Positions 60,085 to 64,000 of a DNA stretch of 64,000 nt are shown piece after piece. Each line of letters begins with the position of its first letter. The stretch's first letter is position 1. This DNA comes from Mycolicibacterium anyangense. GTDB lineage: Bacteria > Actinomycetota > Actinomycetes > Mycobacteriales > Mycobacteriaceae. Location: assembly GCF_010731855.1 (NCBI RefSeq), contig NZ_AP022620.1, forward strand, positions 3,348,001 through 3,412,000. The letters run 5' to 3'. The translations under genes and the position numbers were made by a program. The notes below the pieces were generated by a model. That model saw only the letters and a program-made list of their open reading frames with translations, made no database searches and was not told the DNA's origin.

Positions 60085-61262
60085 TGGGCGGCAAGCATCT
60101 GGCCGCGGTGCTGGGCACCGGGCAGACCAAGTACGTCGCCAAGCGCAAGGACGTGTCGATGAACGGCCTGGTGCGTGAGGCCATCGACCGGGCGCTGGCC
60201 GACTCGGGATCGACCTTCGACGACATCGACGCCGTCGTGGTCGGCAAGGCGCCCGACTTCTTCGAGGGCGTCATGATGCCCGAGCTGTTCATGGCCGATG
60301 CGATGGGTGCCACCGGCAAGCCGCTGATCCGTGTTCACACCGCCGGGTCGGTGGGCGGGTCGACGGCCATCGTCGCGGCCAGCCTGGTGCAGTCCGGCAA
60401 GTACAAGCGCGTCCTGGCGATGGCGTGGGAGAAGCAGTCAGAGTCGAATGCCATGTGGGGGTTGTCGATTCCGGTTCCCTTCACCAAGCCGGTGGGCGCC
60501 GGGGCTGGTGGCTACTTCGCCCCCCACGTGCGCGCCTACATCAACCGATCCGGTGCGCCCAAACACATCGGCGCCATCGTCGCGGTCAAGGACCGGCTCA
60601 ACGGTGCCAAGAACCCGTTGGCCCACCTGCATCAGCCCGACATCACCGTCGAGAAGGTGATGGAGTCGCCGATGTTGTGGGACCCGATCCGCTACGACGA
60701 GACCTGCCCGTCCTCCGACGGCGCCTGCGCGATCGTCATCGGTGACGAGGCAATCGCGGACCAGCGGGTCGCCGACGGTCATCCGGTCGCGTGGGTGCAC
60801 GCCACCGCGCTGCGCACCGAGCCGCTGGCCTACGCCGGACGTGACCAGGTCAGCCCGCAGGCCGGCCGCGACGCCGCAGCTGCGCTGTGGAAGGCGGCGG
60901 GTATCACCAGCCCGATCGACGAGATCGACGTCGCCGAGATCTACGTCCCGTTCTCCTGGTTCGAGCCGATGTGGTTGGAAAACCTCGGCTTTGCCGCCGA
61001 GGGTGAGGGCTGGAAGCTCACCGAGGCCGGCGAGACGGCGATCGGTGGCAAGATCCCGGTCAACGCCTCCGGCGGTGTGCTGTCGTCGAACCCGATCGGC
61101 GCCTCCGGCATGATCCGGTTCGCCGAGTCGGCGATCCAGGTCATGGGCAAGGCCGGTGATCACCAGGTCGAAGGTGCCCGTAAGGCACTCGGCCACGCCT
61201 ACGGCGGCGGGTCGCAGTACTACTCGATGTGGGTGGTCGGGGCCGACAAGCCGGGCCGCTGA
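60084..61262 (+). CDS. ltp3: Thiolase-like lipid-transfer protein/aldolase Ltp3
   Basis: 392-residue thiolase-fold protein: AVLGTGQTKYVAKRKDVSMN, RVHTAGSVGGSTAIVAASLV, CPSSDGACAIVIGDEA, EIYVPFSWFEPMWLENLG and the C-terminal VNASGGVLSSNPIGASGMIR. Distantly related to Ltp4; the two probably form a hetero-oligomer with the DUF35 protein. Translationally coupled to ltp4 and followed 16 bases later by a second LLM gene. Confidence 0.92.
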   Translation: MGGKHLAAVLGTGQTKYVAKRKDVSMNGLVREAIDRALADSGSTFDDIDAVVVGKAPDFFEGVMMPELFMADAMGATGKPLIRVHTAGSVGGSTAIVAASLVQSGKYKRVLAMAWEKQSESNAMWGLSIPVPFTKPVGAGAGGYFAPHVRAYINRSGAPKHIGAIVAVKDRLNGAKNPLAHLHQPDITVEKVMESPMLWDPIRYDETCPSSDGACAIVIGDEAIADQRVADGHPVAWVHATALRTEPLAYAGRDQVSPQAGRDAAAALWKAAGITSPIDEIDVAEIYVPFSWFEPMWLENLGFAAEGEGWKLTEAGETAIGGKIPVNASGGVLSSNPIGASGMIRFAESAIQVMGKAGDHQVEGARKALGHAYGGGSQYYSMWVVGADKPGR

Positions 61263-61278
61263 GCACGCCGTGACCCGG

Positions 61279-62157
61279 ATGAAGTACACCGTCAGCATCG
61301 CATTCAGCCCGCTGGATCAGCTGATCGAGATTGCCAAGGCGGCAGAGGAACTTGGCTTCGACAACATCGCATTGCCGGACTCCATCTTCTACTTCGAGAA
61401 GCAGTCCGTCGACTATCCCTACACCGCCGACGGCAAACGGATGTTCGACGAGAACTCGCCCTGGGTCGATCCCCTGATCCTCGCCGGCGCATTGGGCGCG
61501 GTGACGTCCACGCTGCGCTTCTACACCAACGTGATGAAGCTCGGCTCGCGCAACCCGCTGCTGTTGGCCCGGCAGGTCGGCTCGGTGGCGAACCTGACCA
61601 ACAACCGGTTCGGCTTCGGTGTCGGAATCGGCTGGGCACCTGAGGAATTCGAGTGGTGCGGGGTGCCCTACGCCAAGCGCGGCAAGCGCGTCGACGAGAT
61701 GATCGAGGTCATCAAGCTGGTGCTGGCCGGCGGCATGGTGGAACACCATGGCGAGTTCTACGACTTCGACCGGTTGCAGATGAGTCCGGCGCCGTCCGAG
61801 CCGGTGCCGTTCTACGTCGGCGGGCACACCGAGGTGGCGCTGCGGCGGGCCGCGCGGGTCAGCGACGGCTGGACCAGCGCCATGATGACCTGCGACCAGC
61901 TGGCCGAGACCATCGGTACGCTCAAGCGGTTGCTCGCCGAAAATGGCCGTGCCGGCGATCCTTTCGAGTACCAGGCGGTCTGCATCGACAAGTTCGGTGT
62001 GGACGGGCACCGCGACCTGGTGACGGCTGGGGTCACCGACTACATCGGCATCCCGTGGGTGTTCGAAGGTCTGCCCTTCGACGCTCCGGTGGCCAGAAAG
62101 ATCGACGCGATGAAGCGCTTCGCCGACACCTACATCCACTCCGGCTGGCAGGACTGA
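61279..62157 (+). CDS. F420-dependent LLM-class oxidoreductase
   Basis: 292-residue luciferase-like protein: MKYTVSIAFSPLDQLIEIAK, NNRFGFGVGIGWAPEEFEWC, PFYVGGHTEVALRRAARVSD. It belongs to the actinobacterial F420/TIGR-type subgroup. Distinct from the LLM enzyme at 57 kb (low similarity by eye). Downstream of ltp3 and followed by the KSI-like gene two bases later, so it is in the KstR-controlled rightward operon. The start could also be the GTG three codons upstream (61270). Confidence 0.9.
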   Translation: MKYTVSIAFSPLDQLIEIAKAAEELGFDNIALPDSIFYFEKQSVDYPYTADGKRMFDENSPWVDPLILAGALGAVTSTLRFYTNVMKLGSRNPLLLARQVGSVANLTNNRFGFGVGIGWAPEEFEWCGVPYAKRGKRVDEMIEVIKLVLAGGMVEHHGEFYDFDRLQMSPAPSEPVPFYVGGHTEVALRRAARVSDGWTSAMMTCDQLAETIGTLKRLLAENGRAGDPFEYQAVCIDKFGVDGHRDLVTAGVTDYIGIPWVFEGLPFDAPVARKIDAMKRFADTYIHSGWQD

Positions 62158-62159
62158 CG

Positions 62160-62576
62160 GTGGGAGCGAACGAAGTGGGCACCCCGGCGCATGAAGCGGG
62201 CCGACGGTCCCGCGAGGCGGCCATGGCGCACGACAAGGATGCCTGGCTGGCGGTGTTCGCCGACGACGCGATCGTGGAGGACCCGATCGGCCCGTCGCAT
62301 TTCGATCCCGAGGGCAAGGGCCATCGCGGCAAGGATGCGATCTCGAAGTTCTACGACATGGCGATTGCGCCCAGCGCCTTGAGCTTTCACTTCGAGAAGA
62401 CCTATCAGTGCGGCAACGAGGAAGCCAACGTCGGCCACATCGTGATCGAGTCCGCTGGCTACCGGGTGGTCGCCGAGGGTGTGTTCACGTACCGCGTCAA
62501 CGACGACGGCAAGATCGTGGCCCTGCGTGCGTACTGGGAACTGGACGCCGCGACAGCCAGCGCGCGGCCCATCTGA
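62160..62576 (+). CDS. Ketosteroid-isomerase-like SnoaL protein
   Basis: 138 residues. NTF2-like, and a paralogue of the 24.4-kb protein: both share HDxxxWL...ADDxxxEDPIG, GKDAxxxFYD and GVFTYRVND. Starts from GTG at 62160, two bases after the LLM stop, indicating coupling. Last gene of the DUF35-ltp4-ltp3-LLM operon. A steroid-binding or isomerase-like role in side-chain degradation is plausible. Convergent with the TetR gene, one base apart. Confidence 0.85.
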   Translation: MGANEVGTPAHEAGRRSREAAMAHDKDAWLAVFADDAIVEDPIGPSHFDPEGKGHRGKDAISKFYDMAIAPSALSFHFEKTYQCGNEEANVGHIVIESAGYRVVAEGVFTYRVNDDGKIVALRAYWELDAATASARPI

Positions 62577-62577
62577 G

Positions 62578-63174
62578 TCAGCGCCGCAGTCCGCGCCAGA
62601 CCGTGTCGGTGAGGTGACTGACAGCGGCATCGTCCAGTGGCTCCATGCCGAGGGTGAGCCGGTAGTAGGGCGGCGACACCAGCGCATCGACGGCAACCTC
62701 GATGTCGATGTCATCGGACAGTTCCCCGGCCGCCACCGCCGCACGCAGGATCTCGGCGGCCGCATCGCGGCGCGGCACGATCCACTGATCCAGTACGGCG
62801 CAGGTGATCGCCGGATCGGATGCGGCGGCGGCGATCACATTGCGCAGCAGCGGTCCGGTCGGCGGGTGCGACAGGATCCGGTTCAGCTCGCGGACATGGT
62901 GGTGCAACGCTTCGGCGGAGCTACTCCCGGGCGGCCGCACGATCGAGTGCTGCACCGATTCCAGCAGCCCTTCCAGGACGATCGATGCGCTCGACGGCCA
63001 CCACTTGTAGATCGTGGTGCGGCTGACTCCGGCCCGCTTGGCGATGGCATCGACGCTGGCGGCTGCCGGGCCACCGGCCAATGCCAGGTCTACCGCGGCA
63101 CCGACGATCGCCGATCGGACCGACGCGCTGCGCGGTCGGCCCCGTCGAGGTGATTGCGCCTGTGCACCGGCCAC
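62578..63174 (-). CDS. TetR-family transcriptional regulator
   Basis: 198 residues: Arg-rich N-terminus (SPRRGRPRSASVRSAI), helix-turn-helix ASVDAIAKRAGVSRTTIYKW followed by WPSSASIVLEGLL, and a TetR_C-type domain (about 85-190) with RVVAAA-like helices (LLRNVIAAAASDPAI). GTG start seven bases downstream of the MFS stop on the same strand, so probably co-transcribed with and regulating the transporter, the common drug-efflux arrangement. Confidence 0.9.
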   Translation of the reverse strand: MAGAQAQSPRRGRPRSASVRSAIVGAAVDLALAGGPAAASVDAIAKRAGVSRTTIYKWWPSSASIVLEGLLESVQHSIVRPPGSSSAEALHHHVRELNRILSHPPTGPLLRNVIAAAASDPAITCAVLDQWIVPRRDAAAEILRAAVAAGELSDDIDIEVAVDALVSPPYYRLTLGMEPLDDAAVSHLTDTVWRGLRR

Positions 63175-63181
63175 CCGCTGA

Positions 63182-64000
63182 TCATAGGGACGCCGGCAGG
63201 CGGTGCCTGCGGTGTCCGGCGATCACCACCGCGAGGCACAGGGCGGCCGCGCCCGCACCCAGCCCGAACATCACTGGGTAGGTCAGGACGTGGGGCAGCG
63301 CCTGGGATCCGACGGCCAGTGCGACGGGGACGGCGAAGCCGAGGTAACTGATCCCGTAGAACACCGCGGTCAGCCCGGCCAGGTCGGCCGGTCCGGCGAT
63401 GCGCTGCACCTGGGCGAGGCCGGCGACCAGCGCCATACCGTATCCGGCCCCCAGAAGTGCGGCGGCCGGCACGGCGGTCCAGACACTGAGCCGGCCGGCG
63501 GCGAACGCCGCAACACCCATGCCCACCACCAGCAGAACGAGCGCGATGACGACACCACGAGCATTGTCGGGGTCGTCGAGTCGGCGGCCCACCGACTGGA
63601 CCAGGAAGCCGCAGCCGAGAGCGATCACGCACAGCAGCGCCGAGAACGCCACGGCCGCATGTCCGACATGGGTGGCCATCAACGCGGGCAGCACGGCGTA
63701 GGCCGAGGCGGCCGCTCCGAAAACCCACGGCGCGAGGGGTGCGACGACGAACAGGAAGCGGCGATGCCCTGCCGACGGGATGGTCAGGTCGGTCCGCAGC
63801 GACCACCGCTGGCCGGCCGGGGCCGTCCTGGTCTCCGGCACGCCGATCAACCCGAGACCGGTGGTCAGCGCCAGCACGATATTGACCACGTACGGCAGCG
63901 TTGCGGGCCACGGCGCCCACTGGCCCAGCACCCCGGCGACGCCCGCGCCGGCGGCGAAGCCGGCGGTCAGGCTCATCGCGGCGCGGCGCACACCGTGGCC
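63182..64000 (-). CDS. MFS transporter, 5' end outside the window
   Basis: 273 codons visible, open to the right edge. Hydrophobic helices include FAAGAGVAGVLGQWAPWPAT, IVLALTTGLGLIGVPETR (MFS motif C and PETR end of the N-half), VVAPLAPWVFGAAASAYAVL and LAVVIAGHRRHRLPASL at the C-terminus. This is the second half plus part of the first half of a 12-helix major facilitator. Coupled TetR gene downstream. Substrate unknown; efflux of a small molecule is likely. Confidence 0.88.
   Translation of the reverse strand, partial: GHGVRRAAMSLTAGFAAGAGVAGVLGQWAPWPATLPYVVNIVLALTTGLGLIGVPETRTAPAGQRWSLRTDLTIPSAGHRRFLFVVAPLAPWVFGAAASAYAVLPALMATHVGHAAVAFSALLCVIALGCGFLVQSVGRRLDDPDNARGVVIALVLLVVGMGVAAFAAGRLSVWTAVPAAALLGAGYGMALVAGLAQVQRIAGPADLAGLTAVFYGISYLGFAVPVALAVGSQALPHVLTYPVMFGLGAGAAALCLAVVIAGHRRHRLPASL

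Overview
The window is high-GC actinobacterial DNA that I assign to a mycobacterium (Mycobacterium/Mycolicibacterium type). It carries mce/yrbE genes, CYP51, CYP123, CYP125-like and CYP142 P450s, F420-dependent LLM oxidoreductases, hemophore-family proteins, a cutinase, PhoPR, OtsA, and the KstR-type steroid-catabolism cluster with its TnnAACnnGTTnnA operators. Rv names below are homology and synteny calls made from memory; no database was searched.

Layout. 1-3.4 kb: the start of an mce operon (yrbEA-yrbEB-mceA, running off the left edge) behind a TetR gene. 3.6-9.8 kb: Tat-exported esterase, purD, acyl-CoA carboxylase carboxyltransferase, a CYP125-family P450, a small membrane protein and a TetR regulator. 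9.7-14.6 kb: an accessory stretch of exported proteins (helical-repeat protein, two hemophore-family proteins, a Gly-rich repeat protein) interleaved with a histidine kinase and an OmpR-type regulator on opposite strands. 14.6-24.8 kb: the conserved CYP51 neighbourhood (Rv0760c-Rv0771 equivalents). One arm has aldehyde dehydrogenase, SDR, hydroxyisobutyrate-dehydrogenase-like enzyme and CMD protein; the other has TetR, CYP123, SDR, CYP51, ferredoxin and an NTF2-like protein, followed by an NDMA-type alcohol dehydrogenase and a ketosteroid-isomerase-like protein. 24.9-29 kb: an SDR plus a membrane glycosylation pair (GT2-GtrA fusion and GT39). 29-32.6 kb: HIT protein, phoR, phoP and a decapeptide-repeat protein. 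32.6-36.9 kb: tRNA-Thr, a secreted HExxH protein, an ammonium transporter, a DUF427 protein and a small exported protein. 36.9-42.8 kb: LCP/CpsA-type protein, SDR, three tandem small secreted proteins ending in the same ISSSP tail, a 54-residue protein and otsA.

42.8-62.6 kb is a cholesterol side-chain degradation island: SDR, FdxD, FadE26/FadE27 and FadD17; then IlvX, nitronate-monooxygenase-like enzyme and FadD19; then EchA19, CYP142, an acetoacetate-decarboxylase-like protein, an LLM enzyme, a DUF35 protein, Ltp4, Ltp3, a second LLM enzyme and a second KSI-like protein. KstR-like boxes lie in three divergent promoters, with a fourth good match near 39.4 kb. The side chain would be oxidised by CYP142 (and perhaps the CYP125-like enzyme), activated by FadD19/FadD17, dehydrogenated by FadE26/27, hydrated by EchA19 and shortened by thiolase-like Ltp proteins with the DUF35 partner. 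The mce4 sterol-uptake operon that sits between otsA and this island in M. tuberculosis is absent from that position. The right edge has a TetR gene and a truncated MFS transporter.

The least explained features are: a PD-(D/E)xK-type (DUF559) gene at 54 kb bracketed by two related imperfect palindromes; the ISSSP-tailed tandem secreted proteins; the exact decapeptide repeats beside phoP; and a paired GGACA-N2-TGTCC operator flanking the CYP51-locus divergent promoter.
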